In this document: piece by piece, positions 39,488 to 48,000 of the stretch
How the letters are laid out: the number at the start of each line of letters is the position of its first letter
How positions within the stretch are numbered: the first letter of the stretch is position 1
Source of the DNA: Cellulomonas sp.
Lineage (GTDB): Bacteria > Actinomycetota > Actinomycetes > Actinomycetales > Cellulomonadaceae
DNA length: 64,000 bases
Reading direction: 5' to 3'
Assembly: GCF_015234515.1 (NCBI RefSeq)
Contig: NZ_JADGMY010000033.1
Coordinates: forward strand, 1-64,000
Made by a program: the position numbers and the translations under genes
Notes under the pieces: generated by a model
The model's input: the letters and a program-made list of their open reading frames with translations, nothing else
Database searches by the model: none
What the model was told of the DNA's origin: nothing

Positions 39488-39841
39488 ATGACCGAGCGGA
39501 GCTTCGACACGAGCGGCCTGACCCGGGCCGCGTCCGACACGTTCACGGTCCGCCGGGTGTTCGGTGAGCCGTACGAGCGCGGCGGACGCCTCGTGGTGCC
39601 CGTCGCGCGGGTCACCGGCATGACCGGGTCCGGCGCGGGCAATGACGAGCGCGGCTCGAGCGACGGAGGTGGTGGCGGGTTCGCGGCGCACGTGCGGCCG
39701 CTGGGCGTCTTCGAGCTCGGCGACGACGGCGCCCGCTGGCACCCGACCGTCGACGTGAACCGCGCGATCCTCGGCGGGCAGATCGCCGCCACGGTCGTCG
39801 CGAGCTTCTGGGCGCTGGCCTGGGCGGTCCGCCGGCGCTGA
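39488..39841 (+). CDS. GerW/YtfJ-like protein
   Basis: A 117-residue protein with the GerW-family pattern: FGEPYERGGRLVVPVARVTG, a Gly/Ser-rich loop GSGAGNDERGSSDGGGGGF, then AHVRPLGVFEL and VDVNRAILGG. A C-terminal hydrophobic helix (QIAATVVASFWALAWAV) and basic end suggest a membrane anchor. In Bacillus the family is named for a spore protein, but it is widespread in non-sporulating high-GC Gram-positives, where its role is unknown. ATG 39488 follows GGGAG by eight bases. Confidence 0.8.
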   Translation: MTERSFDTSGLTRAASDTFTVRRVFGEPYERGGRLVVPVARVTGMTGSGAGNDERGSSDGGGGGFAAHVRPLGVFELGDDGARWHPTVDVNRAILGGQIAATVVASFWALAWAVRRR

Positions 39842-39844
39842 CCC

Positions 39845-40573
39845 TCAGGCGGGACGGACCCGCAGCTCGAGGGAGTCGACGCGCGCCGCGATGACCGGGT
39901 CGTGCGCCAGCGCGTCGTTGACCTGCGCGAGGACCCCGTCCAGACCCGCGCGATCCAGCCCTGCGGGCAGGGCGAGCCGGACCGCCACCTCGGCGCGCGT
40001 GCCCGGGACCGCGTCGGCCTCGACGACGAGACGGATGTCGGCGAGCGCCGCGCCCACCGCGGCGCGGACGTCCTCGTCGACACGTCCGTCGCGCACCGCG
40101 GGCTGCCAGTCGCGCCCCTGGGCGAGCGCGTACACGGCCGTGCGTGGCAGCGCGACCGTCACCGGCCCGGCAGGGTCCAGCACGAGGACCTCCCAGCCCT
40201 CGGCGACCGCCGACAGTGCGGCCCGCGGCACCGCCGTGGGCACCGGGCGCGCGTCGGGCCGCCACCGCGTCATGGCGTCGACCCCTGAGAAGACAGGCAG
40301 CGCGGTGCGCCCGTCGGGCGTGCGCAGGGCGACGATGCCGGCCGACGCCTCCTTGTCCACGGTGTGCGCGTGGCCGTCGTGCTCCACGACGCCCGCGGCC
40401 TCGAGCTCGGCCAGGACGGGGACGAGGACGCGCGTCGGGGCGAGCGCCACGACGACGTCCGTGAGCGGGACCTCGCCCGCGCCGTAGCGCGCCAGGACCG
40501 CCGCCAGGCCGGGGTCGGGCGATCCGTCGTCCCCCGCGAAGGGCGACGACGGCGGCAGCTCGCGGCCCCTCAC
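39845..40573 (-). CDS. SseB-like family protein
   Basis: A 242-residue protein with an N-terminal SseB-type domain (about 20-135: VPVLAEL, LRTPDGRTALPVFSGVDAMTRW, LSAVAEGWEVLVLDPAGP, ALPRTAVYAL) and a C-terminal domain (from about 155, DIRLVVEADAVPGTRAEVAVRLAL). Function unknown. Its GTG at 40573 overlaps the priA stop (GTGA), so it is translated with the histidine genes; SseB-like genes after priA are common in high-GC Gram-positives. It converges on the GerW-like gene with a 3-base gap. Confidence 0.8.
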   Translation of the reverse strand: MRGRELPPSSPFAGDDGSPDPGLAAVLARYGAGEVPLTDVVVALAPTRVLVPVLAELEAAGVVEHDGHAHTVDKEASAGIVALRTPDGRTALPVFSGVDAMTRWRPDARPVPTAVPRAALSAVAEGWEVLVLDPAGPVTVALPRTAVYALAQGRDWQPAVRDGRVDEDVRAAVGAALADIRLVVEADAVPGTRAEVAVRLALPAGLDRAGLDGVLAQVNDALAHDPVIAARVDSLELRVRPA

Positions 40574-41322
40574 GGGCGACCGGCGACGTCCAGGGCCTGC
40601 GGCAGCGTGAACGCACGCGCGTACAGCGCCTTGCCGACGATCGCACCCTCGACGCCGACCGGCACGAGCGTGCGCAGCGCACGCACGTCCTCCAGGCTCG
40701 ACACGCCGCCCGACGCCACGACGGGGGCCGACGTCCGGGCACACACCTCCCGCAGCAGGTCGAGGTTGGGCCCGCGCAGCGTGCCGTCCTTCGTCACGTC
40801 GGTCACGACGTACCGCGAGCAGCCGGCCTCGTCGAGGCGAGCCAGGACCTCCCACAGGTCGCCGCCCTCCTGCGTCCAGCCGCGCGCCGCGAGCGTCGTG
40901 CCGCGCACGTCCAGCCCGACGGCGATCTGCTCGCCGTGCGAGGCGATCACCCGGGCGGTCCACTCGGGGTCCTCGAGGGCGGCCGTGCCCAGGTTGACGC
41001 GGGTGGCGCCCGTCGCGAGCGCACGCTCGAGCGACTCGTCGTCACGGATGCCGCCGGACAGCTCGACCTTGACGCCCTTGGCCGCGAGGTCGGCGGCGAC
41101 CTTGCCGAGCAGGACGGCGTTGCTGCCCCGCCCGAACGCCGCGTCGAGGTCGACCAGGTGGATCCACTCCGCACCGCCGGCGTACCAGTCGAGGGCGGCG
41201 GCCAGCGGGTCGCCGTACGAGGTCTCCGACCCTGCCTCGCCCTGCACGAGCCGCACGGCCTGGCCGTTGGCGACGTCGACGGCGGGCAGCAGCTCGAGCC
41301 GGGGCTCACGCGTGGATGTCAT
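40570..41322 (-). CDS. priA: Phosphoribosyl isomerase A (HisA/TrpF bifunctional)
   Basis: A (beta/alpha)8-barrel isomerase of 250 residues. It has the HisA start LLPAVDVANGQAVRL with catalytic D16, VELSGGIRDDESL and VTDVTKDGTLRGPN (second catalytic Asp), VASGGVSS and GAIVGKALY (phosphate sites). In high-GC Gram-positives lacking a separate trpF this enzyme serves both histidine and tryptophan synthesis; whether trpF exists elsewhere here is unknown. The ATG at 41322 has GGAGAGG upstream. Confidence 0.93.
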   Translation of the reverse strand: MTSTREPRLELLPAVDVANGQAVRLVQGEAGSETSYGDPLAAALDWYAGGAEWIHLVDLDAAFGRGSNAVLLGKVAADLAAKGVKVELSGGIRDDESLERALATGATRVNLGTAALEDPEWTARVIASHGEQIAVGLDVRGTTLAARGWTQEGGDLWEVLARLDEAGCSRYVVTDVTKDGTLRGPNLDLLREVCARTSAPVVASGGVSSLEDVRALRTLVPVGVEGAIVGKALYARAFTLPQALDVAGRP

Positions 41323-41380
41323 GGGTCCTCTCCGGGTGGTGCCGCACCGGTCCCAGGGCGGGGCCGGTGCCGGGCGGTGC

Positions 41381-42028
41381 TCAGCGCAGCGAGCCGACCC
41401 AGTGGGACAGCAGCTGCGCGCCGGCGTCGCCGGACTTCTCGGGGTGGAACTGGGTGGCGGCCAACGGGCCGTTCTCGACCGCGGCGACGAACCGCCCGCC
41501 GTGCTGCGACCAGGTCACGAGCGGGCGGGGCAGCGGGTGCTCCCCCGCGGTCGGCTCGTCGGCCAGCGGGAACGTCCGCGCGGCGTAGGAGTGCACGAAG
41601 TAGAAGCGCTCGTCGGCGAGGCCCTCGAAGAGCACGGACCCGGCCGGCGGCTGCACCGGGGACCAGCCCATGTGCGGGACGACGTCCGCCTCCAGGCGGT
41701 CGACCACGCCGGGCCACTCCCCGAGGCCGTCCGCCCGCACGCCGTGCTCGACGCCCTCGCTGAACATGACCTGCATGCCGACGCAGATGCCGAGCACGGG
41801 GCGACCGCCCGCGAGACGACGGTCGACGATCTGCTCACCACCGACGGCCCGCAGACCGGCCATGCAGGCGGCGAACGCGCCCACGCCGGGCACGACCAGA
41901 CCGTCGGCGTCGAGCGCCGCCTTCTTGTCGGCGGTCAGCACGACGTCGGCACCGACCCGGGCGAGCGCACGCACCGCGGAGCGCACGTTGCCGAAGCCGT
42001 AGTCGAGAACGACGACACGGGGAGACAC
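41381..42028 (-). CDS. hisH: Imidazole glycerol phosphate synthase, glutaminase subunit
   Basis: Supplies ammonia to HisF. The 215-residue class I amidotransferase has VVVLDYGFGNVRSV-like start, nucleophile C82 in GICVGMQVMF, and the His-Glu pair in QFHPEKSG near the end. Normal length. GTG 42028 is chosen; there is no Shine-Dalgarno, but TACCCT ends six bases before it, suggesting a leaderless transcript for hisH-priA-sseB. hisF is not in the window. Confidence 0.94.
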   Translation of the reverse strand: MSPRVVVLDYGFGNVRSAVRALARVGADVVLTADKKAALDADGLVVPGVGAFAACMAGLRAVGGEQIVDRRLAGGRPVLGICVGMQVMFSEGVEHGVRADGLGEWPGVVDRLEADVVPHMGWSPVQPPAGSVLFEGLADERFYFVHSYAARTFPLADEPTAGEHPLPRPLVTWSQHGGRFVAAVENGPLAATQFHPEKSGDAGAQLLSHWVGSLR

Positions 42029-42040
42029 GCGGACAGGGTA
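42029..42040 (-). promoter_or_regulatory. Leaderless-type promoter of hisH (-10 TACCCT)
   Basis: On the minus strand TACCCT (42040-42035) is followed by six bases and then the GTG at 42028. No -35 stands out. Confidence 0.45.
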
Positions 42041-42110
42041 CCCGCGGGGCCGGGTGGCTCCGGCGACCGTCCGGACGCCGGGACGTGCTGCGCCCCGCCC
42101 CCTGCCCTGC

Positions 42111-42587
42111 TCAGCGTCGGTGGGAGGCCAGCAGCCGCATCGCCTTCCAGCGCGAGAGGCCGACGGACGAGACCACGCCCTCGACCTCCGAGGCGGGGAC
42201 GTCGCCGAGCAGCAGGTCCTCGAGGACGGGCGGCGCGCCGGAGAGGACCAGCCCCGCGGGGAGGTCCTTCTCGTGCGCTCCGGCGACCCACTGCGACGCG
42301 GAGACCTTGCCCTCGCGACGCTCGAGCAGCACGACGGGCACCTGGCGCAGGAGACGCGAGACCGCCGCTGCCGCCGTCGCGCCGGACGCCGGGTCGCGCA
42401 GCACCGCCAGGGCACCGACCGGCGAGGGGACGGCGTCGACGTCGACGGACGCGAGCGAGCAGGCAGCCGCGAGCGCGTCGGCGACAGCGACCTGCGTGAC
42501 GACGACGGCGACCGTCGGTGGCTGCGCGGCGGTCAGCCCCGACAGGTCGTCGGGCACCTGGAGGCCGCCCAGGTCGTCGTCGCTCAC
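42111..42587 (-). CDS. Unknown protein inside the histidine operon
   Basis: A 158-residue soluble protein, acidic N-terminus MSDDDLGGLQVPDDLSGL-like, then hydrophobic strands TVAVVVTQVAVADAL, VPVVLLERREGKV and a segment SASQWVAGAHEKDLPAGLVLSGAPPVLEDLLLG. This alternation suggests an alpha/beta fold. No catalytic motif recognised. Its GTG overlaps the hisB stop (GTGA, 42587-42584), so it is coupled to histidine synthesis genes. Function unknown. Confidence 0.7.
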   Translation of the reverse strand: MSDDDLGGLQVPDDLSGLTAAQPPTVAVVVTQVAVADALAAACSLASVDVDAVPSPVGALAVLRDPASGATAAAAVSRLLRQVPVVLLERREGKVSASQWVAGAHEKDLPAGLVLSGAPPVLEDLLLGDVPASEVEGVVSSVGLSRWKAMRLLASHRR

Positions 42588-43195
42588 AGCGCACCCTTCG
42601 TCGAGGGGACGCCGTCCACGCGCGGGTCGAGGGCGACGGCCGCACGCAGGGCACGCGCGAGCGCCTTGAACTGCGCCTCGATGATGTGGTGCGGGTCGCG
42701 GCCCGCCAGGACGCGGACGTGCATGCTGAACGCGGCGTGGTGCGCGATCGACTCCAGCACGTGGGCGGTCAGGGAGCCCGTGAAGTGCCCCCCGATGAGG
42801 TGGTACTCCTGCCCGGCCGGCTCACCGCTGTGGACGAGGTACGGACGTCCGGACACGTCGACCACGGCCTGCGCCAGCGCCTCGTCGAGCGGCACCGTCG
42901 CGTCGCCGTACCGCGCGATGCCGCGCTTGTCGCCCAGCGCCTCGCGCAGCGCCTGCCCCAGGACGATCGCCGTGTCCTCGACGGTGTGGTGCACGTCGAT
43001 GTGGGTGTCGCCCTTCGCCTGCACCGTCAGGTCGATGAGGGAGTGCTTGCCGAGCGCCGTGAGCATGTGGTCGTAGAAGGGCACGCTCGTGTCGATCTGG
43101 GTGCGTCCCGTGCCGTCGAGGTCGAGCTCGACCAGGACGCTGGACTCGCTCGTGCTGCGCTCGATGCGCGCCGTACGGCGGCGTGCCTCACTCAT
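42584..43195 (-). CDS. hisB: Imidazoleglycerol-phosphate dehydratase
   Basis: Manganese enzyme of histidine synthesis, monofunctional form, 203 residues. Metal-binding repeats are DVHHTVEDTAI (around 67-77) and SIAHHAAF / DPHHIIEAQFKALARAL further on; FYDHMLTALGKHSLID is also typical. The ATG at 43195 overlaps the hisC stop (ATGA). No phosphatase domain is attached, as usual in this group. Confidence 0.97.
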   Translation of the reverse strand: MSEARRRTARIERSTSESSVLVELDLDGTGRTQIDTSVPFYDHMLTALGKHSLIDLTVQAKGDTHIDVHHTVEDTAIVLGQALREALGDKRGIARYGDATVPLDEALAQAVVDVSGRPYLVHSGEPAGQEYHLIGGHFTGSLTAHVLESIAHHAAFSMHVRVLAGRDPHHIIEAQFKALARALRAAVALDPRVDGVPSTKGAL

Positions 43196-44313
43196 CGTCC
43201 CGTCACCTCCACCAGGGCGTCCTTGAACGCCGACGTCTCCGCCGGGGTGCCGACCGACACCCGCAGCCATCCCTCGGGGCCCGTGACGCGCACGAGGACC
43301 CCGCGGTCGAGCAGACCCTGCCAGACCGCGCCGCGGTCGTCGAACGTGCCGAAGAGCACGAAGTTCGCGTCCGAGTCCGCCGCCTCGAGGCCCTGGGCCC
43401 GCAGCCACGTCACGAGCGCGTCGCGCTCGGCGCGCAGCGAACCCACCTGGGCCATCAGCTCGGGGGCGTGCCGCAGCGCGGCGCGCGCGACGGCCTGCGT
43501 GACGGCCGACAGGTGGTACGGCAGCCGGACGACGCGCAGCGCGTCCACGAGCTCGCGGGACGCGGACAGGTAGCCCACCCGCGCGCCGGCCAGGCCGAAC
43601 GCCTTGGACATCGTGCGGCTCACCGCGAGGTTCGGGTGCGCGTCGAGCAGCTCGAGCGCGGACGGCGTCCCGGCGCGACGGAACTCGCCGTACGCCTCGT
43701 CGACCACGACGACGCAGCCGCCGGGCACGCGGGACGCACCGTCGAGCACGGCGCGGACCGTGTCGCGCGGCAGCGCCGTGCCGGTCGGGTTGTTGGGGCT
43801 CGCGAGCAGCACGACGCTCGGCGCGTGCTCCGCGATCGTCGCCAGCGCGTGCTCCGGGTCGAGCGTGAAGTCCTCCGCACGCCGCCCGACGACCCAGGCG
43901 GTCGACGTGTCCCGCGCGTACTCGGGGTACATCGAGTACGTCGGCGCGAAGGACAGGGCGGTACGGCCCGGGCCGCCGAACGCCTGCAGGACGTGCAGCA
44001 TGATCTCGTTCGAGCCGTTCGCCGCCCACATCTGCTCGGGCTCGCGGTGCACACCGGACTCGACCTCGAGGTACGCGGCCAGGTCGGCGCGCAGGGCGGC
44101 GAAGTCGCGGTCCGGGTAGCGGTTGAGCCCACGCGTCGCCTCGGCCACGGCGGCGGCCACGTCGGCCACGACCTGCTCGGACGGCGGGTAGGGGTTCTCG
44201 TTGACGTTGAGCAGCACCGGGACGTCGAGCTGCGGGGCACCGTACGGCTCGAGGCCGACGAGCTCGGGGCGCAGCGGCAGCGTGCCGGGCGACAGGTCGG
44301 GGGCGGCGGTCAC
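43192..44313 (-). CDS. hisC: Histidinol-phosphate aminotransferase
   Basis: PLP-dependent class I/II aminotransferase, 373 residues. Features: LNVNENPYPP (35-44), NRYPDRDF, ANGSNEIM, SPNNPTGTALP (172-182), DEAYGEF and the PLP lysine K237 in SRTMSKAFGLAG. GTG 44313 is preceded not by a Shine-Dalgarno but by TAGACT seven bases upstream, so it is probably leaderless. First gene of hisC-hisB-unknown. It is divergent from recQ. Confidence 0.96.
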   Translation of the reverse strand: MTAAPDLSPGTLPLRPELVGLEPYGAPQLDVPVLLNVNENPYPPSEQVVADVAAAVAEATRGLNRYPDRDFAALRADLAAYLEVESGVHREPEQMWAANGSNEIMLHVLQAFGGPGRTALSFAPTYSMYPEYARDTSTAWVVGRRAEDFTLDPEHALATIAEHAPSVVLLASPNNPTGTALPRDTVRAVLDGASRVPGGCVVVVDEAYGEFRRAGTPSALELLDAHPNLAVSRTMSKAFGLAGARVGYLSASRELVDALRVVRLPYHLSAVTQAVARAALRHAPELMAQVGSLRAERDALVTWLRAQGLEAADSDANFVLFGTFDDRGAVWQGLLDRGVLVRVTGPEGWLRVSVGTPAETSAFKDALVEVTGR

Positions 44314-44320
44314 GTCCCCG

Positions 44321-44326
44321 AGTCTA
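44321..44326 (-). promoter_or_regulatory. hisC promoter -10 (TAGACT), leaderless type
   Basis: TAGACT (44326-44321) ends seven bases before the hisC GTG at 44313. The same hexamer with the same spacing precedes hisD. Confidence 0.6.
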
Positions 44327-44388
44327 GGTTCCGCGTTGCACCGGTCGGCGGTGCCGCCCACCCAGCGGTCCGTGTCGGCACGCGGACG

Positions 44389-44401
44389 TACGCTGCCGGA
44401 C
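44389..44401 (+). promoter_or_regulatory. recQ promoter -10 (TACGCT), leaderless type
   Basis: TACGCT (44389-44394) ends seven bases before the recQ ATG at 44402, with no Shine-Dalgarno. It forms a compact divergent promoter pair with hisC in an 88-base gap. Confidence 0.5.
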
Positions 44402-46558
44402 ATGCCCCCGCACACCGCCCCCGCGCCCGTCGTCGACCGCGTCGCGCTGCGGGCCCAGGCCGAGGAGGTGCTGCGGGCGCTCGTCGGGCGCGACGACGCC
44501 CGCCTGCACGAGGACCAGTGGCAGGCCGTCGAGGCGCTCGTCGCGGACCGCCGCCGCGTGCTCGTCGTGCAGCGCACCGGCTGGGGCAAGTCGGCCGTGT
44601 ACTTCGTCGCGACCGCGCTGCTGCGGCGCGGGGTCGCCGGGCCGCCGCGCGGGGCGACGATCATCGTCTCGCCGCTGCTCGCGCTCATGCGCAACCAGGT
44701 CGACGCGGCCCGCCGCGCCGGCATCGCGGCCGAGACGCTGAACTCGGCCAACCAGCAGGACTGGGACGACGTGCACGCGCGCATCGCCGCAGGCCAGGTC
44801 GACGTGCTGCTCGTCTCCCCCGAGCGCCTCAACAACCCGGGGTTCCGCGACGAGGTGCTGCCACGGCTCGCGGCCGACGCGGGGCTCGTCGTCGTGGACG
44901 AGGCGCACTGCGTCTCCGACTGGGGCCACGACTTCCGGCCCGACTACCGCCGCATCGGGACGCTGCTGGGCGAGCTGCCCGCCGGCGTGCCGGTGCTCGC
45001 GACCACGGCGACGGCCAACGAGCGCGTCACGGCGGACGTCGCCGAGCAGCTCGCCGTGACGGACGTCGGCGGCGCGACCCAGGACGGCACGCTCGTCCTG
45101 CGCGGCACGCTCGACCGCCCGAGCCTGCGGCTGCAGGTCACCTCGCTGCCGGACGTCGCGACGCGGCTGGCGTGGCTCGCCGCGACGCTGCCCACCCTCG
45201 AGGGCTCGGGCATCGTGTACTGCCTGACGATCGCCGCGGTCGAGCAGGTCACCGAGCACCTGCGCGCCGCGGGCCTCGACGTGCGGGCGTACACGGGGCA
45301 GACGGACCCGACCGAGCGCGAGGCGATCGAGGGCGACCTGCTGGCCAACCGCGTCAAGGCCCTGGTCGCGACCTCGGCCCTCGGCATGGGCTACGACAAG
45401 CCCGACCTGGGGTTCGTCGTGCACATGGGCGCGCCGTCCTCCCCCATCGCGTACTACCAGCAGGTGGGGCGCGCCGGGCGCGCGACCGCACGCGCCGACG
45501 TCGTCCTGCTCCCGGGTCACGACGACCAGGCGATCTGGGAGTGGTTCGCGTCGACCGCCTTCCCGCCCGAGGACCAGGTCCGCGCGACCCTCGCGGCGCT
45601 CGACGCCCACGGCACGCTGTCGACGGCTGCGCTGGAGACGTACGTCAGCCTGCGCCGCAGCCGCCTCGAGGGGATGCTCAAGGTGCTCGACGTGGACGGC
45701 GCGGTGCGGCGCGTCCGCGGCGGGTGGCAGTCGACGGGGCGCCCGTGGGCCTACGACGGCGAACGGTACGCACGCGTCACCGCGGCGCGCCGGGCCGAGC
45801 AGCGCACCATGCTGGACTACCAGGCCACCGAGGGCTGCCGCATGGCGTTCCTGCGCGCCGCCCTCGACGACCCCGAGCTCCCCGAGGGCTGGCGGTGCGG
45901 CCGCTGCGACCGGTGCACGGGCACGTCCGTCGGCGCGGTCCCCGACGCGTCGGCCGTCGACCACGCGCGCGAGCTGCTCGCGGTGCCGGGCGAGCCGGTG
46001 ACGGCGCGGCGGCAGTGGCCCTCGGGGCTCGGCGCGCTCGGTCTGGACCTCAAGGGACGCCTTGCCGCCGGTGAGCAGGTGGGCGAGGGTCGTGCGGTCG
46101 GACGTCTCGACGCGCTCGGCTGGGGCGGCCCGCTGCGGGAGGCGCTGCGCGAGCAGGTGCCGGCGGAGCTGCCGGGCAACCTGCGCCCCGCGGTCCGCAC
46201 GGTCCTGGAGGCGTGGTCTCCGCAGGTGGACGTCGTGGTCGCGATCGCCTCCGACAGCCGCGGCGCCCTCGTCGAGCACCTCGCGGCGGGCACGGCACGC
46301 CTGCTCGGCGTCCCGCTGCTCGGTGCGTTCGCGTCCACGGGGTCCCCCTCGCGGCACGACGTGAACTCGGCACAACGGCTCGCCGACGTGCTGCGCCACC
46401 TGGACCTGCCGTCGGACGTGGCGCAGGACGTCGCCGGCAGGCGCGTCCTGCTCGTCGACGACCGCACGGACACGGGGTGGACCCTGACCGTCGCGGGGCG
46501 TCTCCTGCGCCGCGCGGGTGCGAGCGAGGTGCTGCCGTTCGTCCTCGGCGTGGGCTGA
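44402..46558 (+). CDS. recQ: RecQ-type DNA helicase with C-terminal phosphoribosyltransferase-like domain
   Basis: ATP-dependent 3'-5' DNA helicase, 718 residues. Walker A RTGWGKSA (58-65), DEAH box D166-H169 in VVVDEAHCVSDWGHDFRPDYRR, ATTATANERV, motif V/VI ATSALGMGYDKPDLGFVVH and QQVGRAGRA; a zinc-binding group C-x16-CGRCDRC around 480-505. From about residue 520 the RecQ winged-helix/HRDC region is replaced by a different module: LDALGWGGPLREALREQ, VVVAIASDSRGALVEHLA and a PRPP-binding-like VLLVDDRTDTGWTL (682-695). It divides hisD from hisC on the opposite strand. Confidence 0.9.
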   Translation: MPPHTAPAPVVDRVALRAQAEEVLRALVGRDDARLHEDQWQAVEALVADRRRVLVVQRTGWGKSAVYFVATALLRRGVAGPPRGATIIVSPLLALMRNQVDAARRAGIAAETLNSANQQDWDDVHARIAAGQVDVLLVSPERLNNPGFRDEVLPRLAADAGLVVVDEAHCVSDWGHDFRPDYRRIGTLLGELPAGVPVLATTATANERVTADVAEQLAVTDVGGATQDGTLVLRGTLDRPSLRLQVTSLPDVATRLAWLAATLPTLEGSGIVYCLTIAAVEQVTEHLRAAGLDVRAYTGQTDPTEREAIEGDLLANRVKALVATSALGMGYDKPDLGFVVHMGAPSSPIAYYQQVGRAGRATARADVVLLPGHDDQAIWEWFASTAFPPEDQVRATLAALDAHGTLSTAALETYVSLRRSRLEGMLKVLDVDGAVRRVRGGWQSTGRPWAYDGERYARVTAARRAEQRTMLDYQATEGCRMAFLRAALDDPELPEGWRCGRCDRCTGTSVGAVPDASAVDHARELLAVPGEPVTARRQWPSGLGALGLDLKGRLAAGEQVGEGRAVGRLDALGWGGPLREALREQVPAELPGNLRPAVRTVLEAWSPQVDVVVAIASDSRGALVEHLAAGTARLLGVPLLGAFASTGSPSRHDVNSAQRLADVLRHLDLPSDVAQDVAGRRVLLVDDRTDTGWTLTVAGRLLRRAGASEVLPFVLGVG

Positions 46559-46581
46559 GCCGGCCCGGTGACGCCTCCCGC

Positions 46582-47904
46582 TCAGAACCTGGCGCGGACG
46601 GCCTCACCGTGGGCGGGCAGCCCCTCGGCGTCGGCGAGCGCCACGATCCGGTCGGTGACGGCCGCGAGCGAGTCGGCGTCGTACTCGATGACCTGCACGG
46701 CGCGCAGGAACGAGTGGACACCCAGGCCGCTGGCGAAGTGCGAGCAGCCGCCGGTGGGCAGGACGTGGTTCGACCCCGCCATGTAGTCGCCCAGCGACAC
46801 CGGTGACCAGGGCCCGACGAAGATGGCGCCGGCGCTGCTGACGCGGTCCGCCCACGCCGCGGCGTCGGTCGTCTGGATCTCGAGGTGCTCGGCGCCGTAC
46901 GCGTTGACGACGTCGAGGCCCGCCTCGAGGTCGTCCACGAGCACGATCGCGGACTGCGAGCCCGCGAGTGCGGTCGACACCCGCTCCCGGTTGGGGGTGA
47001 CCTCGACGCGGTCGACGAGCGCGGCCTCCACCGCGCCGGCGAGCTCGACGGACGGCGTGACCAGCACCGCCGCGGCGAGCGGGTCGTGCTCCGCCTGCGA
47101 GATGAGGTCCGCGGCGACGTGCGCGGGGTCCGCGGTCCCGTCGGCGAGGATCGCGATCTCGGTCGGCCCGGCCTCGGAGTCGATGCCCACCAGACCCCGC
47201 ACGAGCCGCTTGGCCGCGGTGACGTAGACGTTGCCGGGTCCGGTGATGACGTCGACCGGTTCGCACAGCGTCACGTCGTCCACGTCGTCGCTGCCGTCGG
47301 CGCCGTAGGCGAGCATCGCGACCGCCTGCGCCCCGCCGACCGCGTACACCTCGTCGACGCCGAGCAGCGCGCACGTGCCCAGGACCACGGGGTCGGGCAG
47401 GCCGTCGCGGTCCTTCTGCGGCGGCGAGACGACCGCGAGCGAGGTCACCCCCGCCTCCTGCGCGGCGACGACGTTCATCACCACGGACGAGGGGTACACG
47501 GCGAGCCCACCGGGCACGTACAGCCCCACCCGCCGCACGGGGAGCCAGCGCTGGCGCACCTGGGCGCCGGGCGCGACGTCGACCGTGAAGTCCTGCGGGC
47601 GCTGGGCGGCGTGCACCCGTCGCACGCGGGCGATGGTCTCCTCGAGCGCGGAGCGCACCTGAGGGTCCAGCGCGGCTGCCGCGTCGGCGAGGACGTCGGA
47701 CGGCACGCGCAGGTGGACGGGCCGCACGCCGTCGAGGCGTTCGGCCAGGTCACGCAGGGCGGCTGCGCCCCGGGTGCGGACGTCCTCGAGGATCGGCGTG
47801 ACGACGGCAGCGGCGTGCTCGACGTCGAGCTCGGCGCGGGGCAGCTCGGCCAGCAGCTCACGACGTGACGGACGGCGACCACGCAGGTCGATGCGGGAGA
47901 TCAC
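46582..47904 (-). CDS. hisD: Histidinol dehydrogenase
   Basis: Zinc- and NAD-dependent enzyme for the last two steps of histidine synthesis. 440 residues, full length, with GLYVPGGLAVYPSSVVMN, GPGNVYVTAAKRLV, DSEAGPTEIAI, QAEHDPLAAAVLV (zinc Gln/His) and GSNHVLPTGG. GTG 47904 has no Shine-Dalgarno; TAGACT lies six bases upstream, indicating a leaderless mRNA. It faces the same way as hisC but recQ on the other strand lies between them. It converges on recQ with a 23-base gap. Confidence 0.97.
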   Translation of the reverse strand: MISRIDLRGRRPSRRELLAELPRAELDVEHAAAVVTPILEDVRTRGAAALRDLAERLDGVRPVHLRVPSDVLADAAAALDPQVRSALEETIARVRRVHAAQRPQDFTVDVAPGAQVRQRWLPVRRVGLYVPGGLAVYPSSVVMNVVAAQEAGVTSLAVVSPPQKDRDGLPDPVVLGTCALLGVDEVYAVGGAQAVAMLAYGADGSDDVDDVTLCEPVDVITGPGNVYVTAAKRLVRGLVGIDSEAGPTEIAILADGTADPAHVAADLISQAEHDPLAAAVLVTPSVELAGAVEAALVDRVEVTPNRERVSTALAGSQSAIVLVDDLEAGLDVVNAYGAEHLEIQTTDAAAWADRVSSAGAIFVGPWSPVSLGDYMAGSNHVLPTGGCSHFASGLGVHSFLRAVQVIEYDADSLAAVTDRIVALADAEGLPAHGEAVRARF

Positions 47905-47910
47905 GCCCTG

Positions 47911-47916
47911 AGTCTA
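47911..47916 (-). promoter_or_regulatory. hisD promoter -10 (TAGACT), leaderless type
   Basis: TAGACT (47916-47911) ends six bases before the hisD GTG at 47904, matching the arrangement at hisC. -35 not evident. Confidence 0.6.
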
Positions 47917-48000
47917 GGACGGGGCGCAGAGCACCCGCGTGATCGTCCCGCGCCCCGGTCGCCCGGCTCCCGAGGAGCGCGTGACTGTCACACTGGACCC

